A stretch of DNA of 44,431 nucleotides from Flavobacterium psychrophilum (GCA_022730285.1 DZCQ01000022.1:1-44431), one strand, 5' to 3'; shown: positions 28,489-37,129, counted from the first letter of the stretch. A program made the numbers and translations. Notes: generated by a model from the sequence alone, not told the origin.

Positions 28489-29556
28489 ATGATTAAGAAA
28501 AACTATAACGTTATAGGAGTTATGTCTGGTACTTCACTAGATGGAATAGATTTGGCCTATATTCATTTTACGGAAAGTAGAGGTGTTTGGAGTTTTGAAA
28601 TTCTTTATTCTGAAACGGTAAAATACTCCGATTTTTGGTTGCAAATTCTTCAAAAAGCTGTTGATTTTTCTTCACATGAATTAGAGGATTTGAATATTGA
28701 TTATACAAAGCTACTAGGTTCCGTTATAGTGAGTTTTATTACAAAACACAAACTTAATAAGATAGATGCTGTTTGTTCTCACGGACATACTATTTTGCAT
28801 CAACCTGCCAATGGAATTACTTTGCAAATTGGAAATTTATCCGAAATTGCAACTATCTGTCAGCAAAAAGTGATTTGTGATTTTAGAATCCAGGATGTTC
28901 GATTAGGTGGTCAAGGTGCACCACTTGTTCCCATTGGCGACCAACTTCTGTTTAAACAGTACACGTATTGCTTAAATTTAGGTGGATTTTCTAATATTTC
29001 GTTTCAAAAGGGCAAAAATAGAATAGCTTTTGATATTTCGGCGGTAAATACAGTTCTTAATTTTTATGCTAATAAATTAGGTTTTGATTATGATGATAAA
29101 GGAGCAGTAGCTGCTACTGGAACTATTTCTGATAGCTTGTTAATAGAATTAAACAAAATAGATTATTATCAAAAAAAATATCCTAAATCTCTTGGTTTCG
29201 AATACGTTAAAGAAGTTGTAATTCCTATTATTGAAAAGCATAACATTGAAACCACAGATATACTAGCCACTTTTGTGGAGCATATTGCACAGCAAATAGC
29301 AATTGCATTACCACTAAAAAATGGAAAATTATTAATAACAGGAGGTGGTGCATACAATATTTTTTTAGTACAAAGAATGCAAAAATATTTACCTAAAATG
29401 GAATTTGATGTTCCTGAAAAAACAATTTTAGAATATAAAGAAGCAGTTATTTTTGGGTTATTAGGAGTTTTAAAACTTCGGAATGAGATAAATGTATTGG
29501 CAAGCGTGACTGGAGCTATTCATGATCATAGCTCAGGAATTGTTTTTGATATTTAA
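28489..29556 (+). CDS. anmK: Anhydro-N-acetylmuramic acid kinase
   Basis: 355 residues. Phosphorylates and opens 1,6-anhydro-MurNAc from peptidoglycan turnover to give MurNAc-6-phosphate. Family motifs: GVMSGTSLDGIDLAYIHF (10-27), CSHGHTILHQP, CDFRIQDVRLGGQGAPLVP (about 129-147), NLGGFSNIS, and the ATP-site ITGGGAYNIFLVQRM. Directly upstream, TAATTTTA at 28477-28484 could be a -7 box that gives an almost leaderless mRNA. The lysozyme gene at 19915 could supply related substrates, but there is no linkage. Confidence 0.94.
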   Translation: MIKKNYNVIGVMSGTSLDGIDLAYIHFTESRGVWSFEILYSETVKYSDFWLQILQKAVDFSSHELEDLNIDYTKLLGSVIVSFITKHKLNKIDAVCSHGHTILHQPANGITLQIGNLSEIATICQQKVICDFRIQDVRLGGQGAPLVPIGDQLLFKQYTYCLNLGGFSNISFQKGKNRIAFDISAVNTVLNFYANKLGFDYDDKGAVAATGTISDSLLIELNKIDYYQKKYPKSLGFEYVKEVVIPIIEKHNIETTDILATFVEHIAQQIAIALPLKNGKLLITGGGAYNIFLVQRMQKYLPKMEFDVPEKTILEYKEAVIFGLLGVLKLRNEINVLASVTGAIHDHSSGIVFDI

Positions 29557-29601
29557 TAATTATTTTAACATTAAAAAGGCAGCCTTTATAATTATTTTGA
29601 G

Positions 29602-29609
29602 TAGCTTTG
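29602..29609 (+). promoter_or_regulatory. Promoter -7 box that fixes the start of the next gene
   Basis: TAGCTTTG (TAnnTTTG) lies 23 bp before the ATG at 29633. It is inside the upstream extension of the frame, which argues for translation from 29633 and not from 29522. Confidence 0.55.
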
Positions 29610-29632
29610 CGGCATTAAATAATACAACCCCG

Positions 29633-30211
29633 ATGAAAAAAAATGTACTAATAATTGTGTTTTTAATAATGCAATTTGGTGTAATCTTTGCACAAAATCA
29701 AATAGAAAAAGATGGTGTTATTGTTCCAAAAAGTATGGAATTTAACAATGAAAAATTAGTTTTAAATGGTTATGGAACTAGATCTAAAGCTTGGTTAGAC
29801 TTATATGTACAAGCATTATACCTCACAGTCCCATCGCAAGACCCACAAGAAATTCTAGATAGCGAAACAGAGATGGCAATTAGAATTGAAATTATTTCGA
29901 AATTGGTTTCCTCTAAAAAGCTAACCAAAGCACTAGAAAATGGATTTGAAAAGTCTTGTGGTGATAATCTTGCGATAATGCAACCTAAAATAGACCTTTT
30001 TAAAACCATGTTAACAGATGCAATAGTAGATAATGATGTGTTTGTGCTACTTTATAACCCTTCAGAAATAGCTATTGAAGTTTATAAGAATAATTTGCTA
30101 AAAGGAAAAATTCCAGGAAGTGATTTTAAAAAAGCATTGTTCGGAATTTGGCTGTCAGATAATCCAGCCGATGATGATCTAAAAAATGAATTATTAGGAC
30201 TTATTAAATAA
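29633..30211 (+). CDS. Secreted chalcone-isomerase-fold protein
   Basis: 192 residues from the ATG at 29633, which begins a proper signal peptide (KKNVLIIVFLIMQFGVIFAQ); the frame extends upstream to 29522 inside anmK but that part has no signal-like features. The mature part has MEFNNEKLVLNGYGTRSKAW and LDLYVQALYLTVPS, then IEIISKLVSSKKLTKALENG and a GIWLSDNPADDDLKNELLG ending, as in the chalcone isomerase-like family (PF16036 type). Bacterial members are periplasmic, with no proven catalytic role; fatty-acid binding is known for plant relatives. Confidence 0.82.
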   Translation: MKKNVLIIVFLIMQFGVIFAQNQIEKDGVIVPKSMEFNNEKLVLNGYGTRSKAWLDLYVQALYLTVPSQDPQEILDSETEMAIRIEIISKLVSSKKLTKALENGFEKSCGDNLAIMQPKIDLFKTMLTDAIVDNDVFVLLYNPSEIAIEVYKNNLLKGKIPGSDFKKALFGIWLSDNPADDDLKNELLGLIK

Positions 30212-30267
30212 TAGTAACCAAAGAAAACAGTTTATTAAAAGATATGCAAATTGCAAATTCAATTTTG

Positions 30268-30275
30268 TAAGTTTG
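30268..30275 (+). promoter_or_regulatory. Promoter -7 box for the amino-acid dehydrogenase gene
   Basis: TAAGTTTG (TAnnTTTG) lies 47 bp before the ATG at 30323. The -33 element is not clear. Confidence 0.5.
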
Positions 30276-30322
30276 TATGTCTTTTTTAATTTACATCAAA
30301 AAAAAATATACAAAAAACAACA

Positions 30323-31549
30323 ATGAAAAATCTCTTAAAAAAATTTGAAAATAAAGAACCAGAAATAATTTTTAATTGGAAAGATCAGGAAACAGAAGCA
30401 GAAGGCTGGACAGTTATTAACTCCCTACGGGGTGGTGCAGCAGGAGGAGGAACTAGAATGCGAAAAGGATTAGACAGTAATGAGGTGCTTTCTTTAGCTA
30501 AAACAATGGAAGTTAAATTTACTGTATCTGGACCTGCAATTGGTGGAGCTAAATCTGGAATTAATTTTGACCCAAACGACCCTCGTAAAAAAGGAGTTTT
30601 GCAACGGTGGTACAAAGCGGTTTCTCCATTATTAAAAAGTTATTATGGTACAGGTGGCGACTTAAATGTAGATGAAATTCATGAGGTAATTCCAATGACA
30701 GAGGAATGTGGCGTTTGGCATCCACAGGAGGGTGTTTTTAATGGACATTTTAAACCTACCGAAGCAGATAAAATAAACAGAATAGGACAATTGCGGCAAG
30801 GAGTTGTTAAAGTAATAGAAAATATAACTTTTTCTCCAAATATTACCAAAAAATATACAGTAGCAGATATGATAACGGGTTACGGAGTGGCCCAAGCAGT
30901 AAGGCATTTCTACACAATTTATGGTGGAAATGTGAAGGAGAAAAGAGCTATTGTACAAGGTTTTGGAAATGTTGGTTCTGCCGCAGCATTTTATCTTGCC
31001 GAAATGGGAGTCAAAATTGTTGGTATTATTGATAGAGAAGGAGGATTAATTAATGAAAATGGATTTTCTTTCGAAGAAATTAGAACCCTTTTTCTAAAGA
31101 AAGAAGGAAACAAACTTGTAGCAAATAGCATGATTCCATTTGAAGAAATAAACCAAAAAATATGGACTATTGGTGCAGAAATATTTGTACCATGTGCTGC
31201 TTCCAGGCTGGTTGCAAATGATCAAGTGGATAGTTTAATTGCTAATAATCTAGAAGTTATTTCCTGTGGTGCAAATGTTCCTTTTGCTGACAAAGAAATA
31301 TTTTTTGGACCAATTATGGAATCTGTGGATAGTAGAGTAAGCCTAATCCCTGACTTTATATCCAATTGTGGTATGGCAAGAGTTTTTGCCTATTTTATGG
31401 AACAAAAAGTAGAAATGACAGATGAATCTATTTTTAATGATACTTCAGAAGTGATTAAAAATGCTATTCAAAATGTGTACAATTTGAATACTAGCAAAAC
31501 TAATATAAGTGCTACTGCATTTGAAATTGCCTTAAAACAATTAGTTTAA
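30323..31549 (+). CDS. Glu/Leu/Phe/Val dehydrogenase family protein
   Basis: 408 residues. The N-terminal dimerisation/substrate domain has SLRGGAAGGGTRMRKGLDSN (about 34-53) and the catalytic-lysine region GPAIGGAKSGINFDPNDPR (about 71-89), followed by YYGTGGDLNVDEIHEVIP with the catalytic Asp. The NAD(P) domain starts at RAIVQGFGNVGSAAAFYLA (about 208-226), with an acidic residue in GIIDREGG suggesting NAD preference. The family oxidatively deaminates an amino acid to its 2-oxo acid. Sequence alone does not tell glutamate from branched-chain substrates here. Confidence 0.9.
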   Translation: MKNLLKKFENKEPEIIFNWKDQETEAEGWTVINSLRGGAAGGGTRMRKGLDSNEVLSLAKTMEVKFTVSGPAIGGAKSGINFDPNDPRKKGVLQRWYKAVSPLLKSYYGTGGDLNVDEIHEVIPMTEECGVWHPQEGVFNGHFKPTEADKINRIGQLRQGVVKVIENITFSPNITKKYTVADMITGYGVAQAVRHFYTIYGGNVKEKRAIVQGFGNVGSAAAFYLAEMGVKIVGIIDREGGLINENGFSFEEIRTLFLKKEGNKLVANSMIPFEEINQKIWTIGAEIFVPCAASRLVANDQVDSLIANNLEVISCGANVPFADKEIFFGPIMESVDSRVSLIPDFISNCGMARVFAYFMEQKVEMTDESIFNDTSEVIKNAIQNVYNLNTSKTNISATAFEIALKQLV

Positions 31550-31620
31550 GGTACATTTTTATACTAGTTGGCATACTACTATTTGGTTATTTTCGTTACT
31601 AACACAAACAGTTGCATTCT

Positions 31621-32478
31621 ATGAATACCACGATTACACCATCAGACAGAAAAAAAGCATTGATAATTACTACTTTTATCTATACTTTTTTGTTGTTATT
31701 GCTTTTTTTTATCCGTTTTTGGCCACCTTCTAATACCACAGAGGCTTTATTAGCAGGTGGAGGCGGAGGTGGTCTGACTGTAAATTTTGGGGATAGCGAT
31801 TTAGGCTCTGGTAAAAATTACACAAGTGAAACTTTAGATATTCAAACGGAATCTAAATCTAATAAGTCTATGGCAGATAACTCTCCAGAGGATATTTTAT
31901 CTCAAAATTCTGAGGACGATACTTATGCTATTACTAAAGCTGAAAAACCGAAAAAGAAAGTTATTATTACAGAAAATCCAACTAAAAATAAAGAAAATAA
32001 ACCAAAAGTAGATAAAAACACAAACGATGTACTTTCGAATCTCTTAAATGGGAATAAAGGAGGTGATGGGAATGATAATCAAGCTGGAAATAAAGGCAAA
32101 TCTAATGGAAGTTTAAACAATAGTGGTTATGGTTCTGGAGGCTCTGGAGATGGTACAGGAAACGGAAACGGCTCTGGGAATGGCTCTGGCAGTGGCTCAG
32201 GAGGAGGTGTGGGATATTCTTTAGGGAATAGAAAAGCATTGTCAAAACCTTCTCCAAAATATATTTGCGATGAAACTGGTAGGGTTGTAGTAGAGGTTGT
32301 AGTTGATAGAAGTGGGAATACTATTAGTGTTGTTACTGGGATAAAGGGAACTACAAATACTGCTAAATGCTTACTGGAACAAGCAAAAATTGCGGCTATG
32401 AACACCAAATGGCAAGCCAGCACCGATGCACCAGAAAAACAAATAGGCAAGATAATATATAGCTTTAGTCTGAATTAG
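31621..32478 (+). CDS. TonB-like energy transducer, orphan
   Basis: 285 residues from the ATG at 31621 (MNTTITPSDRKKAL); a TTG at 31612 is less likely. One N-terminal helix (about 14-35) anchors it in the inner membrane, followed by a periplasmic stretch rich in Gly, Ser, Asn and Lys, including a GSGNGSGSGSGGG-type run (about 180-195). The C-terminal ~75 residues have a TonB-like outline: SPKYICDETGRVVVEVVVDR, TAKCLLEQAKIAAMNTKW, and GKIIYSFSLN. ExbB and ExbD genes are not next to it. The 3' end overlaps the DtxR-type gene on the other strand by 14 bp. Confidence 0.78.
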   Translation: MNTTITPSDRKKALIITTFIYTFLLLLLFFIRFWPPSNTTEALLAGGGGGGLTVNFGDSDLGSGKNYTSETLDIQTESKSNKSMADNSPEDILSQNSEDDTYAITKAEKPKKKVIITENPTKNKENKPKVDKNTNDVLSNLLNGNKGGDGNDNQAGNKGKSNGSLNNSGYGSGGSGDGTGNGNGSGNGSGSGSGGGVGYSLGNRKALSKPSPKYICDETGRVVVEVVVDRSGNTISVVTGIKGTTNTAKCLLEQAKIAAMNTKWQASTDAPEKQIGKIIYSFSLN

Positions 32479-33136
32479 TTTTAGTGTCTAACTTTACATA
32501 TAAATTGTTCGCAATTTTAGAAGAAATGCTTATTTGCTTCTGATTTATTTTAACTTGTAATGATAAATCAAATGGTTCTTTACTTATAATTTGAATTTTG
32601 GAACCTAACGCAATAGATTGCTTATCTAAATATTGTAAAAATTCAGAGGAAGAATCTTTAACACCTATACAAATGCCTACTTCATTTTCTGTAAGTTCGC
32701 TTAATAGTTGTTTTGCTATTTTAGTAATTTGTCCAGCAGCATTTGGAATTGGATCTCCGTGAGGATCTGTATTTGGAAATCCTAAAAAAGCATCTAATTT
32801 GTCAATTAGTTTTTCAGATTGTATATGTTCTAATTCTTCCGCAATGTCGTGTACTTCGTCCCAAGTAAAATTTAATTTTTGTAATAAAAAAACTTCCCAT
32901 AGTCGGTGTTTTCGTATAATCATTTTAGCAATGTGCAAACCTGTTGCCGTTAGCGTAACGCCTTGGTATTTTTTGTAGGTTACTAAATTTTTGTCTGCTA
33001 ATTTTTTAAGCATATCTGTAACTGATGATGCTTTTGTTTCCATTTTATAGGCAATAGCATTGGTGTTTATTTCTGTTTGAATATTGCTAGTTAAATGGTA
33101 TATGGTTTTTAGATAATTTTCTTCAGAAAAAGTCAT
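32465..33136 (-). CDS. DtxR/MntR-type metal-dependent transcriptional regulator
   Basis: 223 residues. The winged helix-turn-helix spans 1-65 (EENYLKTIYHL, then TNAIAYKMETKASSVTDMLK). The dimerisation and metal domain has RKHRLWEVFLLQ and IAEELEHIQSEKL; the E..EH pattern resembles MntR, whereas DtxR has Cys at the first place. The aspartate of MntR helix 1 is Asn here and its following glutamate is Lys, so the metal preference is uncertain (Mn or Fe). A C-terminal SH3/FeoA-like domain (about 145-223) is present, as in iron regulators. It lies 21 bp behind the Nramp gene in the same operon, so it is likely to repress its own transcript. Confidence 0.9.
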   Translation of the reverse strand: MTFSEENYLKTIYHLTSNIQTEINTNAIAYKMETKASSVTDMLKKLADKNLVTYKKYQGVTLTATGLHIAKMIIRKHRLWEVFLLQKLNFTWDEVHDIAEELEHIQSEKLIDKLDAFLGFPNTDPHGDPIPNAAGQITKIAKQLLSELTENEVGICIGVKDSSSEFLQYLDKQSIALGSKIQIISKEPFDLSLQVKINQKQISISSKIANNLYVKLDTKTNSD

Positions 33137-33157
33137 GGTCTTAGTATATAGGTTAAA

Positions 33158-35029
33158 TTATTTTTTCACAATAAACAATGGAATAGAAATATTATGTCTT
33201 AATTTATCTACCGTTGTGCCAAAAATAAGATCTTTAATTCCTTTATGCCCGTGAGTTCCCATTACCAAAATATCAAAATTAGCATTGTTGATAATCTCTG
33301 GAATTGCCTTACATGGTTTTCCATATCCTAGAAGAATATTTACAGGAAAGCCTTTTTCTAACAATAGTTTCTTGTATTCTTCCATTAATTTTTTATCAAT
33401 AATAGTTTCTTGATCTGCAGTATCATTTCCATAAATCATAGCACCAACAGTTTCGACTATATGAATTAATGTGTAGTTTGCTTCTTTTCCACCAAGTTCA
33501 AATGCACTATTTAATGCAATTTCATCTGCGGAAGAAAAATCTACAGCTATCGCGATATTTTTTTTAGCATAAGTGGTAGATTCGGAAAAACTTACATTCA
33601 TATTATGTGGCGAATGATTTTTATATAATTTTTGTGTTTTTGTAACAAATGGTTTGATAATAATATACAGCAATAGTATTAAAAATGCAAGTGCTAACGG
33701 AACAACAGTAAGCCACAAATAGATTGGATTTTCGGCATTGGTTATCCAAGAACTAATTTCGTTAAACACTAATTTAGCGTTTAGGCTTACAATAATTAGG
33801 GCAACTATCCAAGAGGCAATTTTAGTGATTCTAGAAATTTGAAAGTCTTGCATTTTTTGCTTATCACTCACAAAATGAATTAGAGGAATAATTGCAAATC
33901 CAAGTTGTAAACTTAATATTACTTGACTTAAAATCAGCATTTTTCCAGTAGAACTTTCCCCAAAAACAGCAATAACTATTACTGCGGGAACAATAGCAAT
34001 AAGTCTAGTAATAATTCTGCGAACCCAAGGTTGAATCCTTAAATTTAAGTATCCTTCCATAATAATTTGCCCTGCCAATGTTCCTGTTATTGTAGAACTT
34101 TGTCCTGCGGCTATCAGTGCAACGGCAAATAATATAGATGCCCATTTAGAACCCAACATAGGGGATAATAATTTGTACGCATCTTGAATTTCTGCCACTT
34201 GAAAAAGACCATTTTTATAAAATGTTGCTGCTGCAAGTATCAATATCGCTGCATTTACAAAAAAAGCTAAATTTAAAGCGATAGTCGAATCTATAAAATT
34301 GTATTTCAATGCTTGTTTAATACCTTTGGGAGTACGTTCAAATTTTCTTGTTTGTACTAAGGAAGAATGTAGGTATAAATTGTGTGGCATAACGGTTGCT
34401 CCTATAATTCCGATAGCAATGTACAAAGCAGTTTCGTTTGGGATAGAAGGTATTAATCCATTAAGAATACTTCCAACTTCGGGTTGTGCAAACATCATTT
34501 CTGCAAAAAAAGAAACACCTATTATTACCACTAATGCTATAATAAAAGCCTCCATTTTCCGTATTCCTTTGTTTATCAAAAATAATAGCAAAAAAGTATC
34601 TAAAACAGTAATCATTACTCCTTCTAATAAAGGAATTCCAAACAAAAGATTAATACCTATTGCCATTCCTAACACTTCGGCAAGATCGCAAGCCGCAATA
34701 GCTATTTCTGCTAAAAAATAAAGAATATAATTTATAAATTTGGAATAAGTTTCTCTAGATGCTTGTGCCAAATCTCTTTGTGTAACAATGCCTAGCCTTG
34801 CAGATAAACTTTGTAAAAGTAATGCCATTATATTACTCATTAGTAATACCCATAGCAGACTATACCCAAATTGACTTCCACCAGCTATATCTGTTGCCCA
34901 GTTTCCTGGATCCATATATCCAACACTTATTAGATATGCTGGTCCAAAAAAGGCTAATATCTTTTTAATAATTGAAGTTTTATTTTCTGTTTGTACCGAT
35001 TGATTTACATCTTGTAACGATTTTTCCAT
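33158..35029 (-). CDS. mntH: Nramp divalent-metal transporter fused to a universal stress protein domain
   Basis: 623 residues from the ATG at 35029 (MEKSLQDVNQS); an upstream ATG at 35122 would lie inside the divergent gene. Residues about 20-450 form about eleven transmembrane helices with the Nramp metal-site motifs YMDPGNWATDIAGGSQFGY (helix 1) and MPHNLYLHSSLVQTRK (helix 6). Residues about 485-623 are a UspA domain: NIAIAVDFSSADEIALNSAF at its start and the nucleotide-binding GTHGHKGIKDLIFGTT near its end. The protein imports Mn2+ or Fe2+ with protons, and the cytoplasmic Usp domain may sense ATP. The promoter region contains tandem operator-like repeats. Confidence 0.94.
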   Translation of the reverse strand: MEKSLQDVNQSVQTENKTSIIKKILAFFGPAYLISVGYMDPGNWATDIAGGSQFGYSLLWVLLMSNIMALLLQSLSARLGIVTQRDLAQASRETYSKFINYILYFLAEIAIAACDLAEVLGMAIGINLLFGIPLLEGVMITVLDTFLLLFLINKGIRKMEAFIIALVVIIGVSFFAEMMFAQPEVGSILNGLIPSIPNETALYIAIGIIGATVMPHNLYLHSSLVQTRKFERTPKGIKQALKYNFIDSTIALNLAFFVNAAILILAAATFYKNGLFQVAEIQDAYKLLSPMLGSKWASILFAVALIAAGQSSTITGTLAGQIIMEGYLNLRIQPWVRRIITRLIAIVPAVIVIAVFGESSTGKMLILSQVILSLQLGFAIIPLIHFVSDKQKMQDFQISRITKIASWIVALIIVSLNAKLVFNEISSWITNAENPIYLWLTVVPLALAFLILLLYIIIKPFVTKTQKLYKNHSPHNMNVSFSESTTYAKKNIAIAVDFSSADEIALNSAFELGGKEANYTLIHIVETVGAMIYGNDTADQETIIDKKLMEEYKKLLLEKGFPVNILLGYGKPCKAIPEIINNANFDILVMGTHGHKGIKDLIFGTTVDKLRHNISIPLFIVKK

Positions 35030-35051
35030 TATATCAATAAATTTATTTATA

Positions 35052-35059
35052 CAAAAATA
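35052..35059 (-). promoter_or_regulatory. Promoter -7 box of the Nramp-regulator operon
   Basis: The minus strand reads TATTTTTG (TAnnTTTG type), 22 bp before the ATG at 35029. Its upstream half overlaps the first 17-bp repeat, so a protein bound there would block it. A perfect 12-bp palindrome AATAAATTTATT (35036-35047) lies between it and the ATG. Confidence 0.5.
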
Positions 35060-35089
35060 AATAAAAATATTTAATAAATAAAAATATTT
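35056..35089. repeat. Two perfect tandem 17-bp repeats, candidate operator
   Basis: AATAAATAAAAATATTT occurs at 35056-35072 and again, directly adjoining, at 35073-35089. Each unit ends in the palindrome AAATATTT. The pair sits between the -7 boxes of two divergent promoters. It is the likely site of the DtxR/MntR-type protein encoded in the same operon. The region is very AT-rich, which weakens the argument a little. Confidence 0.65.
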
Positions 35090-35091
35090 TT

Positions 35092-35099
35092 TAGATTTG
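35092..35099 (+). promoter_or_regulatory. Promoter -7 box of the outer-membrane protein gene
   Basis: TAGATTTG (TAnnTTTG) begins 3 bp after the second 17-bp repeat and 21 bp before the ATG at 35113, which is in the range for a short leader. Confidence 0.55.
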
Positions 35100-35112
35100 C
35101 CTAAAAAAATAT

Positions 35113-35865
35113 ATGCAATCAAAAAAAATATTTATTTCACTATTGTTATTTAATGTAACTGCATTGTTTTCGCAAGAGGCGGGTACTATTCAAGCTGATA
35201 GACCAGATCAAACAGAAACACCTTATCTTGTACCTAAAAATAAATTCCAAATAGAAACGGGAATAATATATGAGCAAGTCAATCCTGATTATACAACTTT
35301 GATTGCTCCAACTATTTTATACAAATATGGTATAAACTCTCTTTTTGAACTTCGTTTTGTTACAGAATATGTAATAGAGAGTCAAAACAGTACTGTAACT
35401 CAAGGTGTTTTACCATTAACAATAGGTTGTAAAATAAAAATTTGCGAGGAAAATTCCTTTCTACCCAAAACTTCAATTTTAGCACATATTTCACTTCCAA
35501 AAACCTTTCACAATGAATTTCAAAGCGACAAATGGCTTCCCTCTTTTAGGCTCGCCATGCAACATTCAGTATTAGATAAAATGAGTTTGAGTTATAATCT
35601 AGGTGTAGAGTGGAACGATCTTTATACAAAGGAAATACTTATTTATTCACTCACTACAGGCTATTCTGTTACTAATAAGATAGGAAGTTATATAGAAATG
35701 TTTGGAGGTTTTTCTTCTAAAGAAACAGAAAACCATAATTTAGATGCAGGAATAACCTATCTAATTTCAAATTATACAATGATAGATATTTCTGCTGGAA
35801 TGCAAATTTTTACCAAGCAACCTTCTTCTTGTTATTATTCTATTGGTTTTTCTTTTAGATTGTAA
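35113..35865 (+). CDS. Outer-membrane transporter-like beta-barrel (phenol MetA-pathway family type)
   Basis: 250 residues. The signal peptide KKIFISLLLFNVTALFSQ is followed by GTIQADRPDQTETPYLVPKN (about 24-43), the opening typical of the Phenol_MetA_deg/transporter family, and by alternating beta strands ending in the aromatic C-terminus YYSIGFSFRL. Barrels of this family are annotated loosely; their cargo is mostly unknown. Divergent pairing with the Nramp operon and shared operator-like repeats suggest a part in metal uptake or metal stress. Confidence 0.78.
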   Translation: MQSKKIFISLLLFNVTALFSQEAGTIQADRPDQTETPYLVPKNKFQIETGIIYEQVNPDYTTLIAPTILYKYGINSLFELRFVTEYVIESQNSTVTQGVLPLTIGCKIKICEENSFLPKTSILAHISLPKTFHNEFQSDKWLPSFRLAMQHSVLDKMSLSYNLGVEWNDLYTKEILIYSLTTGYSVTNKIGSYIEMFGGFSSKETENHNLDAGITYLISNYTMIDISAGMQIFTKQPSSCYYSIGFSFRL

Positions 35866-35935
35866 ACCTAAAATTAACATTGTGTAAATCATTATTTCTA
35901 AGTATTTTAGTATTTTTACTTTTAGATTTACAACC

Positions 35936-37072
35936 ATGATTAACAAACGCTTGCTTATTAAAAATCTTTTAGCTCATAACGACGAATGTAGTTTTTATGA
36001 CAAAAAGAGACAGCTTAACTTGCATACAAGAGAAGGAAAAGCAAAGTTTTTAAAACATATTTGTGCACTATCTAATTCTAATCCTTCTAATAATTCTTAC
36101 ATTGTGGTTGGGGTAGAAGATTCTGATAATGAAATAGTTGGAATCGATTTTTATGATGATAGTCGCATTCAGAATTTAGTAAATGCATTTTTAGAAAATC
36201 CTCCAAAAATTCAATACGAAAATGTACCCTTTCCTAATCTTCCCAAAGACAGAGTAATTGGACTTGTAACTATTAGAGCAAACCATAAAATTTCTTGTTT
36301 TAAAAAAAATATCCATACTATTACAAGTAAATCAACTTTTATTCGAATAGGAAGTAATACAATTCCAACACACAGCAAAATACCATTTTCTAAACAAAAT
36401 GTAGAATCTGTAATTAGTCTAGAAAATAACTCACGCAATAACATTGCTTTAACGCTAGATAGTGTTCTGCATTTTATAAACGTAAGACATAAAAACAGAT
36501 TTGCAACATATACCGTTTTTAAAGAACTTTTTGTAGTATGTTGGTCTGGGAGGGAAAAAGTTGTAAAAGACAAAACCTATCTTTCTCGGGTAGATATAGA
36601 ATTAACTAACGAGCAAATAAAATTGTTTTATTCGGCTCAAGATGAGGTAACTATACAGCTTACAGATAATGCTTTTAAAATTACAGAATATGTTTTGTTA
36701 CAGTTTGGAGAGCAAAAAAATTATTATCCATTAGAACAATTAACCATCACTTTTTATGACAATGGATATTATAAAATTGAAACCACAATGCTATTTCAAC
36801 CACCACAATTTGACAAAAAAATGCTCCATCACATATACAATACCAATGCCGCAATTTTATTAAAAATTACCGAAAATAGGACCTTATCCAAAGAGGAAGA
36901 AGCAGATTTGCAAAACTTACCATCAAATTACATGATTTGTTATTTTAACGGATTCTTAGAGTCTAAAAAAATATTAATAGAATCAAAAGACATGTTGAAG
37001 CAATTTCCAGAAGTATATCTATCTTTTAAAGAAGCAATGCGTGTTTTACGAAAAATGAAATACGACAAATAA
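35936..37072 (+). CDS. AlbA_2 (Schlafen-type) putative ATP-binding protein
   Basis: 378 residues. The N-terminal ~150 residues match the AlbA_2/Schlafen-like domain: LHTREGKAKFLKHICALSNS (about 29-48), SYIVVGVEDSDNEIVGIDFY (about 54-73), and STFIRIGSNTIP (about 133-144). The remaining ~230 residues I do not recognise; they contain EELFV-like hydrophobic stretches and no membrane span. AlbA_2 proteins are found as putative regulators and in some defence loci, but nothing beside this gene supports defence. Gaps on both sides and a separate start suggest a single-gene unit. Confidence 0.72.
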   Translation: MINKRLLIKNLLAHNDECSFYDKKRQLNLHTREGKAKFLKHICALSNSNPSNNSYIVVGVEDSDNEIVGIDFYDDSRIQNLVNAFLENPPKIQYENVPFPNLPKDRVIGLVTIRANHKISCFKKNIHTITSKSTFIRIGSNTIPTHSKIPFSKQNVESVISLENNSRNNIALTLDSVLHFINVRHKNRFATYTVFKELFVVCWSGREKVVKDKTYLSRVDIELTNEQIKLFYSAQDEVTIQLTDNAFKITEYVLLQFGEQKNYYPLEQLTITFYDNGYYKIETTMLFQPPQFDKKMLHHIYNTNAAILLKITENRTLSKEEEADLQNLPSNYMICYFNGFLESKKILIESKDMLKQFPEVYLSFKEAMRVLRKMKYDK

Positions 37073-37129
37073 TAAAGGGTTGAAGGGCAATTCTGTGACA
37101 TAAAAAAGTAAGAAATAAAAATAAAATGA

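Noticed and set aside
29522..29632. Long N-terminal extension of the chalcone-isomerase-fold protein
   Set aside because: It lies inside anmK, and the signal peptide and the -7 promoter box both point to the ATG at 29633.
32127..32450. Pro/Phe-rich open frame antisense to the TonB-like gene
   Set aside because: It is the mirror of the Gly/Ser-rich repeat on the coding strand and has no independent support.
34299..34721. 140-codon open frame antisense to the Nramp gene
   Set aside because: It is a shadow of the strongly supported transporter gene on the other strand, with no family features.
35030..35122. N-terminal extension of the Nramp protein to 35122
   Set aside because: It would overlap the divergent gene and cover the promoter and repeat region; the family normally starts close to the ATG at 35029.
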